Source: Streptomyces sp. NBC_00663 | GTDB lineage: Bacteria; Actinomycetota; Actinomycetes; Streptomycetales; Streptomycetaceae | Direction of reading: 5' to 3' | NCBI RefSeq assembly: GCF_036226885.1 | Contig: NZ_CP109027.1 | Coordinates: forward strand, 1,984,001 to 2,048,000 | DNA length: 64,000 nucleotides | Shown: positions 17,493 through 26,866 of the stretch, piece after piece | Layout: every line of letters begins with the position of its first letter | Numbering within the stretch: the first letter of the stretch is position 1 | The notes under the pieces: generated by a model | Seen by the model: the letters and a program-made list of their open reading frames with translations, nothing else | Databases searched by the model: none | Told to the model about the DNA's origin: nothing | Translations under genes and position numbers: made by a program

Positions 17493-18593
17493 ATGCCGCG
17501 CTCTGCCACCACAGCCGTAACTCCGGTAAGACCCGTCACCCGCCCCACCGGTTCCCCAGGTTCCACAGCGGCGAGAGCGACGGCCGAGCGGCCGCGACAG
17601 CGGGACGCGTTCTTCGACAACGCCAAGTACCTGGCGATCGTGCTGGTGGCGATGGGGCACGCCTGGGAGCCACTGCGCTCCGACAGCCGCGCGGTCACCG
17701 CGCTCTACATGGTCGTCTACGCCTTCCACATGCCCGCGTTCATCGTGATCTCCGGCTACTTCTCGCGGAACTTCGACGCGAGCCCGGCGAAGATCAGGCG
17801 GCTCGTCACGGGGGTCGTGGTCCCCTATGTCGTCTTCGAGACGGCGTACACCTACTTCACCCGCTGGTCCGACGGCGAACCCGACCGTGCGGTCAGTCTG
17901 CTGGACCCGCTGTATCTGACCTGGTTCCTGGCTGCGCTGTTCATCTGGCGGCTGACCACACCGATCTGGCGGGCGGTGCGGTGGCCGATGCCGATCGCGC
18001 TCGCCGTCGCGGCGCTGGCCACGCTCACGCCGTCCATCGGCAAGGACCTCGACCTCCAGCGCACGCTTCAGTTCCTGCCGTACTTCGTGCTCGGTCTGTG
18101 TCTGCGGCCCGCGCACTTCAGTCTGGTCCGGCAGTGGCGGGTGCGGATCGCGGCGGTGCCGGTCATGGCGGCCACGCTCGTGTTCGCGTACTGGGCGGCG
18201 CCGCGCATGGACTACGCCTGGTTCTTCCACAAGGACGCCGCCGAGGACTTCGCCGTGCCCGACTGGTACGGACCCCTCATGACCCTGACCCTGTTCGGCT
18301 GTTCGCTGGTCCTGGTCGCCTGCTTCCTCTCCTGGGTGCCGGGGCGCCGGATGTGGTTCACCGCGCTGGGCGCGGGCACGCTCTACGGCTATCTGCTGCA
18401 CGGGTTCGTCATCCAGGCCGCCAACCACTGGCACTGGTCCCACGTCGAGTGGTTCCATCAGCCGCTCGGCAAGGTCACCGTCTCCGTCGTCGCCGCCGCG
18501 GTGGTGACGGTGTTGTGCACGGCGCCGGTGCGGCGGGTGTTCCAGCGTGTGATGGAGCCGCGGATGAACTGGGCCTTCCGCAGGGAGGCCTGA
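17493..18593 (+). CDS. acyltransferase 3-family integral membrane protein
   Basis: A 366-aa protein with about ten hydrophobic segments starting at RDAFFDNAKYLAIVLVAMGH, which carries the conserved D..K and catalytic-type His of the acyltransferase 3 / fucose-4-O-acetylase-like family. It ends after a typical last helix (ALGAGTLYGYLLHGFVIQ). Members O-acetylate cell-surface or secreted glycans or small molecules. The first 35 residues are Ala/Pro/Arg-rich and cytoplasmic. It is preceded by 229 bp of intergenic DNA and followed by a GlsB-type gene. The substrate is not predictable. Confidence 0.85.
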   Translation: MPRSATTAVTPVRPVTRPTGSPGSTAARATAERPRQRDAFFDNAKYLAIVLVAMGHAWEPLRSDSRAVTALYMVVYAFHMPAFIVISGYFSRNFDASPAKIRRLVTGVVVPYVVFETAYTYFTRWSDGEPDRAVSLLDPLYLTWFLAALFIWRLTTPIWRAVRWPMPIALAVAALATLTPSIGKDLDLQRTLQFLPYFVLGLCLRPAHFSLVRQWRVRIAAVPVMAATLVFAYWAAPRMDYAWFFHKDAAEDFAVPDWYGPLMTLTLFGCSLVLVACFLSWVPGRRMWFTALGAGTLYGYLLHGFVIQAANHWHWSHVEWFHQPLGKVTVSVVAAAVVTVLCTAPVRRVFQRVMEPRMNWAFRREA

Positions 18594-18651
18594 GGTCGGC
18601 TCGAACGGGCACTCGTATTGTCACCAACGACTGAGGGGTGGCAGACCGCTC

Positions 18652-18915
18652 ATGGAGATTTCCGGCGTCATCAGCGCCATCGTCATCGGCATCGTGATCG
18701 GTGTCCTCGGCCGGCTCGTCGTCCCCGGTCGGCAGCGCATCGGCATTCTGTGGACGATCGTGATCGGCATCGTCGCCGCGTTCATCGGAACCGGCATCGC
18801 CGCCGGCCTGGACGTGGCCGACACCAAGGGTGTCGACTGGGTCGAGTGGCTCATCCAGATCGCCCTCGCCGCCCTTGGCGTGGTCGCGATCAGCAAGGTC
18901 AAACTGCGTCGATGA
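18652..18915 (+). CDS. GlsB/YeaQ/YmgE-family small membrane protein
   Basis: An 87-aa protein with three hydrophobic helices and the family pattern IVIGVLGRLVVPGRQ then VIGIVAAFIGTGIA. Members are called stress-response or transglycosylase-associated membrane proteins, though no enzymatic activity is established for them. The C-terminal helix ends in a basic KVKLRR cap consistent with an inside C-terminus. A ribosome binding site (gaggggtgg) precedes the ATG at suitable distance. Confidence 0.9.
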   Translation: MEISGVISAIVIGIVIGVLGRLVVPGRQRIGILWTIVIGIVAAFIGTGIAAGLDVADTKGVDWVEWLIQIALAALGVVAISKVKLRR

Positions 18916-19017
18916 GGGGTGCCGGCCGGCCCGTGCGCCAGGTCACATTCCGAGCGAGAACAAGGTCACAGGCCTGCACTCTGCTGGAACTTCAGTGATC
19001 TGCCCTAGCATCCGAGC

Positions 19018-20820
19018 ATGACGGTCCTGCCTGACGACGGGCTCGCGCTGGCCGCCGAGTTCCCTGACGCGACACACGAACAATGGCGACACCTCGTAGC
19101 CGGGGTGCTGCGCAAGTCGGGCAAGGAGGTCTCGGACGGTGCGGCGGAGGATGCTCTGGCCACCGTGCTCGAGGACGGGCTCGGCGCCCGCCCCCTGTAC
19201 ACCGCGCGCGACGCCGCACCCGACCCCGGCCTCCCCGGCTTCGCCCCGTTCGTCCGTGGCGGCCGGGCCGCGGGCAACACCGCCGGCGGCTGGGACGTGC
19301 GCCAGCGGCACGCGGCGGCCGACGGCCAGGCGGTCCTGACCGACCTGGAGAACGGCGTCACCTCGGTGTGGCTGCCGCTCGGCGAGGGCAGCGGCATCCA
19401 GGTGTCCGAGCTGGGCCGGGTGCTCGACGGCGTCTACCTCGACCTCGCCCCCGTCGTCCTCGACGCGGGCGCCGAGACCGAGGCCGCCGCACAGGGGCTG
19501 CTGAAGCTGTACGAGGAGCGCGGCGTCGCCCCCGACGCGGCCCGCGGCAACCTGGGCGCCGACCCGCTGGGCTTCGAGGCGCGCACCGGGCGGTCGTACG
19601 ACATCGCACCGGTGCTGAAGCTCGCCCAGCGCTACCCCGGACTGCGCGCCCTGACCGTGGACGCGCTGCCGTACCACGAGGCCGGCGGTTCGGCCGCGCA
19701 GGAGCTGGGTGCCTCACTGGCGACCGGCGTCGCGTATCTGCGCACGCTCACCGAGGCCGGACTGAGTGCCGAACAGGCCTGCGCCCAGCTGGAGTTCCGC
19801 TACGCGGCGACCGCCGACCAGTTCCTGACCATCGCCAAGCTACGCGCGGCGCGCCGGCTGTGGGCGCGGGTGGCCGAGGTGTGCGGGGTGCCGAAGGCGG
19901 GCGCCCAGGTGCAGCACGCGGTGACCTCGCCGGTGATGATGACGCGCCGCGACCCGTGGGTGAACATGCTGCGGGCCACGATCGCCACGCTGGCCGCCGG
20001 TGCCGGTGGCGCCGACGCCGTGACCGTGCTCCCCTTCGACCAGGAGCTCGGGCTGCCGGACGCGTTCGCCCGTCGTATCGCCCGCAACACCTCCACGATC
20101 CTCATCGAGGAGTCCCATCTGTCCCGGGTGATCGACCCGGCGGGCGGCTCCTGGTACGTGGAGCGGCTGACCGACGAACTCGCCCACGCGGGCTGGGAGT
20201 TCTTCCGGACGATCGAGCGGGACGGCGGCCAGGCGGCCGTCCTGCGCTCGGGCCGGCTGCGCACCGACCTCGCGACGACCTGGGCGGAACGCTCGAAGAA
20301 GCTCGCCAAGCGACGCGAACCCATCACCGGGGTCAGCGAGTTCCCGCACCTGGCCGAGAAGCCGGTGGTCCGCGAGCCCGCGCCCGAGCCGCTGACCGGC
20401 GGGCTGCCCCGGGTGCGCCGCGACGAGGCCTACGAGGAACTCCGCGCTCGCTCCGACGCCCACCTGTCCGCCACCGGCGCCCGCCCCCGCGTCTACCTCG
20501 CCGCCCTCGGCCCGGCCGCCGCGCACACCGCGCGGCTGACCTTCGCCGCCAACCTCTTCCAGGCGGGCGGCATCGAGGCCGTCACCGAGGGCACGTTCGC
20601 GCAGAGCGGTGCCACCGAGGTCTGCCTGTGCTCCAGTGACGCGCTGTACGCGGAGCAGGCCGAGGCCACGGCCCAGGAGCTGCGCGCGGCGGGTGCCACG
20701 CACATCTCCCTCGCCGGCCGACCGGCGGAGTACGCGGGTGTGGACTCCTACGTCTTCGCCGGCTGTGACGCCGTCTCCGTACTGACCGACGCTCTCGACC
20801 GCTTGGGGGTCTCCCGATGA
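19018..20820 (+). CDS. mutA: methylmalonyl-CoA mutase small subunit
   Basis: A 600-aa small (beta) subunit of heterodimeric methylmalonyl-CoA mutase. The TIM-barrel part shows [27 protein letters not shown]. The C-terminal Rossmann domain lacks the DxHxxG cobalamin-ligand motif (here [17 protein letters not shown]), as expected for the non-catalytic subunit. It supports the large subunit in interconverting methylmalonyl-CoA and succinyl-CoA, linking propionate metabolism and polyketide extender supply. Its stop overlaps the large-subunit start by 4 nt (ATGA). The start has little ribosome-binding-site-like sequence upstream. No cobalamin riboswitch was recognised in the 100 bp leader. Confidence 0.96.
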   Translation: MTVLPDDGLALAAEFPDATHEQWRHLVAGVLRKSGKEVSDGAAEDALATVLEDGLGARPLYTARDAAPDPGLPGFAPFVRGGRAAGNTAGGWDVRQRHAAADGQAVLTDLENGVTSVWLPLGEGSGIQVSELGRVLDGVYLDLAPVVLDAGAETEAAAQGLLKLYEERGVAPDAARGNLGADPLGFEARTGRSYDIAPVLKLAQRYPGLRALTVDALPYHEAGGSAAQELGASLATGVAYLRTLTEAGLSAEQACAQLEFRYAATADQFLTIAKLRAARRLWARVAEVCGVPKAGAQVQHAVTSPVMMTRRDPWVNMLRATIATLAAGAGGADAVTVLPFDQELGLPDAFARRIARNTSTILIEESHLSRVIDPAGGSWYVERLTDELAHAGWEFFRTIERDGGQAAVLRSGRLRTDLATTWAERSKKLAKRREPITGVSEFPHLAEKPVVREPAPEPLTGGLPRVRRDEAYEELRARSDAHLSATGARPRVYLAALGPAAAHTARLTFAANLFQAGGIEAVTEGTFAQSGATEVCLCSSDALYAEQAEATAQELRAAGATHISLAGRPAEYAGVDSYVFAGCDAVSVLTDALDRLGVSR

Positions 20821-22991
20821 CCGTCCCCGACTTCTCCGGGATCGATCTCGGAACCCCGGACGCCACCGGCACCGCCGACGACTGGCAGGCGGCCGTCAAG
20901 AAGGCCGGTGACGGCGACGACCTGCTCTGGGAGACCCCGGAGGGCATCCCGGTCAAGCCGCTCTACACCGGACAGGACCTGGAGGGCCTGGACTTCCTGG
21001 ACACGCGTCCGGGTGTGGCGCCGTATCTGCGCGGCCCGTACCCGACGATGTACGTCAACCAGCCCTGGACGATCCGCCAGTACGCGGGTTTCTCCACGGC
21101 CGAGGAGTCCAACGCCTTCTACCGCCGCAATCTCGCGGCCGGCCAGAAGGGTCTGTCGATCGCCTTCGACCTGCCCACCCACCGCGGTTACGACAGCGAC
21201 CACCCGCGCGTGACGGGTGACGTCGGCATGGCGGGCGTGGCCATCGACTCCATCTACGACATGCGGCAGTTGTTCGACGGCATCCCGCTGGACAAGATGA
21301 CCGTGTCGATGACGATGAACGGCGCCGTACTGCCGGTGCTCGCGCTCTACATCGTCGCCGCGGAGGAACAGGGCGTACCGCCCGAGAAGTTGGCCGGGAC
21401 CATCCAGAACGACATCCTCAAGGAGTTCATGGTCCGCAACACCTACATCTATCCGCCGTCGCCGTCGATGCGGATCATCTCCGACATCTTCGCGTACACC
21501 TCGCAGCGGATGCCGCGCTACAACTCCATCTCCATCTCCGGCTATCACATCCAGGAGGCCGGTGCGACGGCCGACCTGGAGCTGGCGTACACCCTCGCCG
21601 ACGGGGTCGAGTACATCCGCGCGGGACGTGAAGCGGGCCTGGACGTCGACGCGTTCGCGCCCCGGCTGTCGTTCTTCTGGGCGATCGGCATGAACTTCTT
21701 CATGGAGGTCGCCAAGCTGCGCGCGGCACGCCTGCTGTGGGCGAAGCTGGTGAAGCAGTTCGACCCGAAGAACACCAAGTCCCTTTCCCTGCGCACCCAT
21801 TCGCAGACCTCGGGCTGGTCGCTGACCGCGCAGGACGTCTTCAACAACGTGACGCGCACCTGCGTGGAGGCGATGGCGGCGACGCAGGGCCACACCCAGT
21901 CGCTGCACACCAACGCCCTCGACGAGGCGCTCGCGCTGCCCACCGACTTCTCCGCGCGCATCGCCCGCAACACCCAGCTGCTGCTCCAGCAGGAGTCGGG
22001 CACGACCCGGGTCATCGACCCGTGGGGCGGCAGCGCGTATGTGGAGAAGCTGACGTACGACCTCGCGCGCAAGGCCTGGCAGCACATCCAGGAGGTCGAG
22101 GCGGCGGGCGGCATGGCCAAGGCCATCGACGCCGGTATCCCGAAGCTGCGCATCGAGGAGGCCGCGGCCCGCACCCAGGCCCGCATCGACTCCGGCCGGC
22201 AGCCGGTGATCGGCGTGAACAAGTACCGGGTGGCGAGCGACGAGGCGATCGACGTCCTCAAGGTCGACAACTCCTCCGTGCGCACCCAGCAGATCGAGAA
22301 GCTGCGCCGGCTGCGCGCCGAGCGTGACGAGCGGGCCTGCCAGGACGCTCTCGACGCGCTGACCCGGGCGGCGGGCGGCGAGGGCAACCTGCTGGAGCTG
22401 GCTGTGCACGCGGCCCGCGCCAAGGCGACCGTCGGCGAGATCTCGGATGCCCTGGAGAAGGTGTACGGCCGGCACGCGAGCCAGATCCGTACGATCTCCG
22501 GCGTGTACCGCAACGAAGCAGGGGAGTCCCCGTCCGTGGACCGCACCCGCGCCCTGGTCGACGCCTTCGAGGAGGCGGAGGGCCGGCGCCCGCGCATCCT
22601 GGTCGCCAAGATGGGCCAGGACGGCCATGACCGCGGCCAGAAGGTCATCGCCACCGCCTTCGCCGACCTCGGCTTCGACGTCGACGTCGGCCCGCTGTTC
22701 CAGACCCCGGCCGAGGTGGCCCGGCAGGCCGTCGAGGCGGACGTGCACATCGTCGGGGTGTCGTCGCTGGCGGCCGGTCACCTCACCCTCGTCCCGGCGC
22801 TCAAGGAGCAGCTGGCCGAGGAGGGGCGCGAGGACATCATGATCGTGGTCGGCGGGGTGATCCCGCCGCAGGATGTGCCGACCCTGCTGGAGATGGGCGC
22901 CGCGGCCGTGTTCCCGCCCGGGACGGTGATCCCGGACGCCGCCCACGACCTGGTGGAGCGGCTGTCGTCCGACCTCGGGCACGACCTGTGA
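20817..22991 (+). CDS. mutB: methylmalonyl-CoA mutase large (catalytic) subunit
   Basis: A 724-aa catalytic alpha subunit. The substrate-binding barrel (about 40-560) includes [19 protein letters not shown] and [20 protein letters not shown]. The cobalamin domain carries [15 protein letters not shown] with the DxHxxG histidine that coordinates cobalt, followed by [10 protein letters not shown] and [10 protein letters not shown]. The enzyme uses adenosylcobalamin to rearrange succinyl-CoA and methylmalonyl-CoA. It overlaps mutA and meaB by 4 nt on each side, giving a tightly coupled three-gene operon. Its length matches the family. Confidence 0.98.
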   Translation: MTVPDFSGIDLGTPDATGTADDWQAAVKKAGDGDDLLWETPEGIPVKPLYTGQDLEGLDFLDTRPGVAPYLRGPYPTMYVNQPWTIRQYAGFSTAEESNAFYRRNLAAGQKGLSIAFDLPTHRGYDSDHPRVTGDVGMAGVAIDSIYDMRQLFDGIPLDKMTVSMTMNGAVLPVLALYIVAAEEQGVPPEKLAGTIQNDILKEFMVRNTYIYPPSPSMRIISDIFAYTSQRMPRYNSISISGYHIQEAGATADLELAYTLADGVEYIRAGREAGLDVDAFAPRLSFFWAIGMNFFMEVAKLRAARLLWAKLVKQFDPKNTKSLSLRTHSQTSGWSLTAQDVFNNVTRTCVEAMAATQGHTQSLHTNALDEALALPTDFSARIARNTQLLLQQESGTTRVIDPWGGSAYVEKLTYDLARKAWQHIQEVEAAGGMAKAIDAGIPKLRIEEAAARTQARIDSGRQPVIGVNKYRVASDEAIDVLKVDNSSVRTQQIEKLRRLRAERDERACQDALDALTRAAGGEGNLLELAVHAARAKATVGEISDALEKVYGRHASQIRTISGVYRNEAGESPSVDRTRALVDAFEEAEGRRPRILVAKMGQDGHDRGQKVIATAFADLGFDVDVGPLFQTPAEVARQAVEADVHIVGVSSLAAGHLTLVPALKEQLAEEGREDIMIVVGGVIPPQDVPTLLEMGAAAVFPPGTVIPDAAHDLVERLSSDLGHDL

Positions 22992-23980
22992 TCGATGTCG
23001 ACGCGTATGTGAAGGGCGTGCTCGACGGGAAGCGGGCGATCATCGCGCGCGCCATCACGCTCGTCGAGTCCACCCGGCCCCAACACCGGGTGCTGGCACA
23101 GGAGTTGCTCACCGAGCTGCTCCCGCACAGCGGCCGGTCGCGGCGGATCGGGATCAGCGGGGTGCCCGGCGTCGGCAAGTCCACCTTCATCGACGCCTTC
23201 GGCACCCTGCTGACCTCGCTGGGGTACCGGGTCGCGGTCCTCGCGGTGGACCCGTCCTCCACCCGGACCGGCGGCTCGATCCTCGGCGACAAGACCCGCA
23301 TGGAGCGCCTGGCCGTCGACCCGGCCGCCTTCGTGCGCCCCTCGCCCACCGCCGGCACGCTGGGCGGCGTGGCCAAGGCGACCCGTGAGTCGATCGTGGT
23401 GATGGAGGCCGCGGGCTACGACGTGATCCTGGTGGAGACCGTCGGCGTCGGCCAGTCCGAGACCACGGTCGCCAACATGGTCGACACCTTCCTGCTGCTG
23501 ACCCTGGCCCGCACCGGCGACCAGCTCCAGGGCATCAAGAAGGGCGTCCTGGAGCTGGCCGACGTGATCGCCGTCAACAAGGCGGACGGCCCGCACGAAC
23601 GCGACGCGCAAACGGCCGCACGTGAGCTGGCCGGCGCGCTGCGCCTCATGCACGGCAAGGACGCCTTCTGGGCGCCGCCGGTGCTCAGTTGCAGCGCCCG
23701 CGAGTCGACCGGCCTGGACACCGTCTGGGAGCGGATCGAACAGCACCGCACCCTGCTGGACTCCACCGGCCGCCTCACCGCCAAGCGCCGCGACCAGCAG
23801 ATCGACTGGACCTGGAGCATGGTCCGCGACGAGCTCCTGGACCGGCTGACCGCCGACCCGGAGGTGCGCGCCCTCGCTCCCGGCCTCGAACAACAGGTCA
23901 GGGCAGGCGAGTTGACGGCGACACTGGCCGCCGAGCGCATCCTGAAGGCCTTCGGGAACGGCCCGGCCGCCGAGGACTGA
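22988..23980 (+). CDS. meaB: MeaB-type GTPase chaperone of methylmalonyl-CoA mutase
   Basis: A 330-aa G3E-family GTPase. It has P-loop [43 protein letters not shown] and the specificity motif NKADG. The protein gates cobalamin loading and protects methylmalonyl-CoA mutase from inactivation. The GTG start at 22988 overlaps the mutB stop (GTGA), as is usual for this operon in actinobacteria. It is the last gene of the operon, followed by a 167-bp gap with a short tandem repeat. Confidence 0.96.
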   Translation: MIDVDAYVKGVLDGKRAIIARAITLVESTRPQHRVLAQELLTELLPHSGRSRRIGISGVPGVGKSTFIDAFGTLLTSLGYRVAVLAVDPSSTRTGGSILGDKTRMERLAVDPAAFVRPSPTAGTLGGVAKATRESIVVMEAAGYDVILVETVGVGQSETTVANMVDTFLLLTLARTGDQLQGIKKGVLELADVIAVNKADGPHERDAQTAARELAGALRLMHGKDAFWAPPVLSCSARESTGLDTVWERIEQHRTLLDSTGRLTAKRRDQQIDWTWSMVRDELLDRLTADPEVRALAPGLEQQVRAGELTATLAAERILKAFGNGPAAED

Positions 23981-24006
23981 GGGCCCGCTCCCGTGGCCGG
24001 CGCCCG

Positions 24007-24050
24007 CACCGGCGCCGTCGCGGAACCTCACCGGCGCCGTCGTGGGACCT
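24007..24050. repeat. two tandem copies of a 22-bp sequence
   Basis: Two adjacent 22-bp copies (24007-24028 and 24029-24050) of caccggcgccgtcg followed by ggaacct or ggacct-type ends differ at two positions. They lie in the gap after meaB. A nearby GC-rich run with internal symmetry (gcgcgcgggcgcgcgc, about 24068) is followed by ttcttctt and could act as a terminator. Confidence 0.6.
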
Positions 24051-24147
24051 GCGCCGGTCCGCGCAACGCGCGGGCGCGCGCTTCTTCTTCCGGCTGGTGA
24101 ATCCGGAACGGACTGACGGGCCGGCCACGGTCCGTTGGGAGGCCAGG

Positions 24148-24942
24148 TCACCGCGCCGGCAGGCGTACCCCGAGTTCGTCGGCCGCCGAGCGCAGCACCG
24201 GCACCATCGCGATCATGTCGTCCATGCTGCGGCGGAAGGCCGGGGCGGCCGTGGAGAGGGCGGCGAAGACCGTGCCGTCGGGGCGCAGGACGGGGACGGC
24301 GACGGCGCGAAGGCCCGCGTGGTGTTCCTCGTCGGCCGTGGCGTAACCGCGTCCCGCGGCGCGGGCGACCTCCTCGCGCAGGACATCGCGATCGGTGATG
24401 CTCCGGGGGCCGTGCGGGGTGAGTTCGACGCGGTCGAGGAGGTCCTCGCGGACGTCGTCGGGCGCGAAGGCCATGAGGACCTTGCCCATGGAGGTGCAGT
24501 GCAGCGGGCCGTGACGGCCGGGGTCGCTGCGGACGCCGACCGGCAGGGGGCCGTCCACGTAGTGCACGTACAGATGGCGGGTGCCGTCGAGGACGGACAT
24601 GAGGGTGGCTTCCTCGGTCTGCCGCGTCACCCGCTGCATCACGGGCAGTGCGGTGCCGGCGAATCCGTAGACCTGGCCCGCCCGCTGGCCGAGCTGGAAC
24701 AGCCGGAGCCCCGGCTTGTAGCGCTTGCCCGCGGCCTCGAACTCCACCAGGCCCTCCCGGCACAGGGAGTTGACCAGCCGGTGCGCGGTGCTGACGGCGA
24801 CGCCGCTGGCCCGGGACAGCTCGGAGAGCGTGATGCCGTGCGGATGCTCGCCGACCAGGACGAGCAGCCGGATCGCCCGGCCCACGACATCGGCGGGCAC
24901 AGCGGAGGGCAGGGCGTCCGGCGCCTCACTGGTGGCACTCAT
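24148..24942 (-). CDS. IclR-family transcriptional regulator
   Basis: A 264-aa regulator with an N-terminal winged HTH (about 15-80; HGITLSELSRASGVAVSTAHRLVNSL) and a C-terminal IclR effector domain (SVLDGTRHLYVHYVDG; CTSMGKVLMAF; GYATADEEHHAGLRAVAVPV). The ATG at 24942 is chosen; the reading frame stays open far upstream only as antisense to the SDR gene. It is divergent from the SDR and idonate dehydrogenase genes with two operator-like palindromes in the 54-bp gap, so it very probably controls both itself and that operon. The effector is likely a sugar acid. Confidence 0.93.
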   Translation of the reverse strand: MSATSEAPDALPSAVPADVVGRAIRLLVLVGEHPHGITLSELSRASGVAVSTAHRLVNSLCREGLVEFEAAGKRYKPGLRLFQLGQRAGQVYGFAGTALPVMQRVTRQTEEATLMSVLDGTRHLYVHYVDGPLPVGVRSDPGRHGPLHCTSMGKVLMAFAPDDVREDLLDRVELTPHGPRSITDRDVLREEVARAAGRGYATADEEHHAGLRAVAVPVLRPDGTVFAALSTAAPAFRRSMDDMIAMVPVLRSAADELGVRLPAR

Positions 24943-24955
24943 ACTCCGCAGATTA

Positions 24956-24966
24956 CCATTGAGTGG
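24956..24966. promoter_or_regulatory. IclR operator-like half palindrome 1
   Basis: CCATTGAGTGG reads as CCA-N5-TGG next to the IclR gene start. It matches the core of the stronger palindrome 10 bp away, so the pair probably forms a tandem operator for the divergent promoters. Confidence 0.45.
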
Positions 24967-24972
24967 ATAAGT

Positions 24973-24989
24973 TTTCCACTGAATGGAAA
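24973..24989. promoter_or_regulatory. IclR operator-like palindrome 2 (TTTCCA-N5-TGGAAA)
   Basis: A perfect 6-bp-arm inverted repeat, TTTCCACTGAATGGAAA, ends 7 bp before the SDR start. AT-rich palindromes of this spacing are typical IclR-family sites. Its position would block transcription or ribosome access of the SDR gene and also serve autoregulation. Confidence 0.6.
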
Positions 24990-24996
24990 AACAGCG

Positions 24997-25767
24997 ATGA
25001 GTCATCCTCTCTTCGACGTCACCGGCAAGGTGGCCCTGGTCACCGGTTCCAGCCGTGGGATCGGCCGGGCCCTGGCCACGGGCCTGCTGGAGGCGGGCTG
25101 CACGGTCGTCCTGAACGGCCGTGACGCCGTGGCCCTGGAGGCCGCCCGCAAGGAGCTGGCCGGGTCGTTCGGCGACCGCGTCCGGACCGAGGCCTTCGAC
25201 GTCACCGACTCCGCCGCGGTCGCGGACGCCGTCGCCCGCGTCGAGGACCGCGCCGGACCGATCGACATCCTGGTGAACAACACCGGCGCCCAACGCCGCG
25301 CCCCGTTCCTCGACTTCACCGACGAGGACTGGCACGGCCTGCTGGACACCAACCTCACCAGCGCCTTCCTCGTCGGCCGCGAGGTCGCCCGGCGCATGGT
25401 GCCGCGCGGCCACGGCAAGATCGTCAACATCTGCTCGCTCCAGAGCGAGGCGGTCCGCCCCGGTATCGCGCCGTACTCCGCCACCAAGGGCGGCCTGAAG
25501 ATGCTCACCAAGGGCATGTGCGCCGACCTCGGCCCGCACGGCATCCAGGTCAACGGCATCGGCCCCGGCTACTTCGACACCGAGCTGACCTCCGCCCTGG
25601 TCGCCGACGAGGAGTTCAGCGCCTGGGTCCGCGGCCGGACCCCGGCCGGCCGCTGGGGCAAGGTCGAGGACCTCGTCGGCGCCCTGCTCTTCCTCTCCTC
25701 CCCCGCCTCCGACTTCGTCAACGGACAGCTCGTGTACGTCGACGGCGGCATGCTCTCCGTCCTGTAA
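24997..25767 (+). CDS. SDR-family oxidoreductase, gluconate 5-dehydrogenase-like
   Basis: A 256-aa short-chain dehydrogenase. The cofactor loop is TGSSRGIGRAL, the NNAG-type motif is NNTGAQ, and the catalytic YxxxK is in APYSATKGGLKML. The C-terminal DFVNGQLVYVDGGMLSVL is typical. Together with the adjacent idonate-5-dehydrogenase-like gene it resembles the gluconate 5-dehydrogenase of L-idonate/gluconate catabolism, interconverting D-gluconate and 5-keto-D-gluconate. The exact substrate is inferred from context. It begins just after the IclR palindrome, with only a weak ribosome binding site (ggaaaa). Confidence 0.85.
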   Translation: MSHPLFDVTGKVALVTGSSRGIGRALATGLLEAGCTVVLNGRDAVALEAARKELAGSFGDRVRTEAFDVTDSAAVADAVARVEDRAGPIDILVNNTGAQRRAPFLDFTDEDWHGLLDTNLTSAFLVGREVARRMVPRGHGKIVNICSLQSEAVRPGIAPYSATKGGLKMLTKGMCADLGPHGIQVNGIGPGYFDTELTSALVADEEFSAWVRGRTPAGRWGKVEDLVGALLFLSSPASDFVNGQLVYVDGGMLSVL

Positions 25768-25784
25768 CCCCCGAAGGAGCACTC

Positions 25785-26813
25785 ATGCACGCCTGTGTCG
25801 TCCACGGAGCCGGTGATCTCCGGGTCGAGGAACGGCCGTACGACGGTCCCGGCGCCGGTGAGATCGCGGTCACCGTCGCCCTCGGCGGGATCTGCGGCAG
25901 CGACCTGCACTACTACCACCAGGGCCGGGTGGGGGACTTCGCCCTGCGCGAGCCCATGGTGCTGGGCCACGAGGTGGTCGGCCATGTCGCCGCCCTCGGT
26001 CCCGGCACCGACGGCCCGGCGCCCGGCACGCCCGTCGCGGTCCACCCGGCCACACCCTGCGGCAGCTGCGCCGAGTGCACCGGCGGCCGGCGCAACATCT
26101 GCGCCCGCACCCGCTACCTCGGCAGCGCCGCCCATTCCCCGCACGTCCAGGGCGGGTTCGCCCAGACCATCACCGTGCCCGCCGAGCAGATCCGGGCGCT
26201 GCCGCCGGGCCTGGCCCTGCGGCGGGCCGTCCTCGCCGAGCCGCTGTCGGTGGCGCTGCACGCCGTCAACCGGGCGGGCGAGGTGCGCGGCAGGCGGGTC
26301 CTCGTGACCGGCGCCGGGCCGATCGGCTGTCTGGTCGTGGCCGCGCTGCGGCGACGGGGCGCCGCCGAAGTGGTCGTCAGCGACCTGTTCGACGAGCCGC
26401 TGCGCCTCGCGACCGCCGTGGGCGCCACGGCGACGGCTCGGGCGGACCGGCCCGAAGACCCGGCCTGGGCGGGCGACTTCGACCTCGCGATCGAGGCGTC
26501 CGGTGCCCCGGCGGGGCTGCGGACCTGCGTGGAGCGCGTCCACCGCGGCGGCACGGTCGTCCTGCTCGGGCTGCTCCCGCCTGGCGAGATCGGCCTGTTG
26601 GGCAATGTCGCGGTCACCCGCGAACTCGAACTGCGGGGCGCCTTCCGCTTCGACACCGAGTTCGACGAGGCGCTCGCCCTGCTGGCCGAGGGCCTGCCCG
26701 TGGACCCGGTCGTGACGCACACCTTCCCGCTGGCCGAGTCCGTCACCGCGTTCGCCACCGCGCAGGACCGGACGGTCGCCTCCAAGGTGCTGCTCGACCT
26801 GTCGGGGGCCTGA
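25785..26813 (+). CDS. zinc-dependent alcohol dehydrogenase, L-idonate 5-dehydrogenase-like
   Basis: A 342-aa medium-chain dehydrogenase. Catalytic zinc ligands are in GGICGSDLHYYHQG and GHEVVGH. The structural zinc site is the four-Cys loop CGSCAECTGGRRNIC. The Rossmann loop is VTGAGPIGCLVVAAL. The HYYHQGRVGDF segment is characteristic of L-idonate 5-dehydrogenases. It follows the SDR by 17 bp with a good ribosome binding site (gaaggag). The pair would convert L-idonate through 5-ketogluconate to gluconate; no transporter or gluconate kinase is linked here, so the operon may be partial or act on a different polyol. Confidence 0.87.
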   Translation: MHACVVHGAGDLRVEERPYDGPGAGEIAVTVALGGICGSDLHYYHQGRVGDFALREPMVLGHEVVGHVAALGPGTDGPAPGTPVAVHPATPCGSCAECTGGRRNICARTRYLGSAAHSPHVQGGFAQTITVPAEQIRALPPGLALRRAVLAEPLSVALHAVNRAGEVRGRRVLVTGAGPIGCLVVAALRRRGAAEVVVSDLFDEPLRLATAVGATATARADRPEDPAWAGDFDLAIEASGAPAGLRTCVERVHRGGTVVLLGLLPPGEIGLLGNVAVTRELELRGAFRFDTEFDEALALLAEGLPVDPVVTHTFPLAESVTAFATAQDRTVASKVLLDLSGA

Positions 26814-26866
26814 CCGTCCGAAGAGCCGCTCACTGTCGAGCAGTTGGGGCGGGTACGTTCGCTCAC

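Noticed and set aside
18916..19017. Cobalamin riboswitch upstream of mutA
   Set aside because: The 102-bp leader is too short and no B12-box-like sequence was found by eye.
23898..24128. Short minus-strand ORF after meaB
   Set aside because: It is Arg/Pro-rich and partly antisense to meaB with no ribosome binding site.
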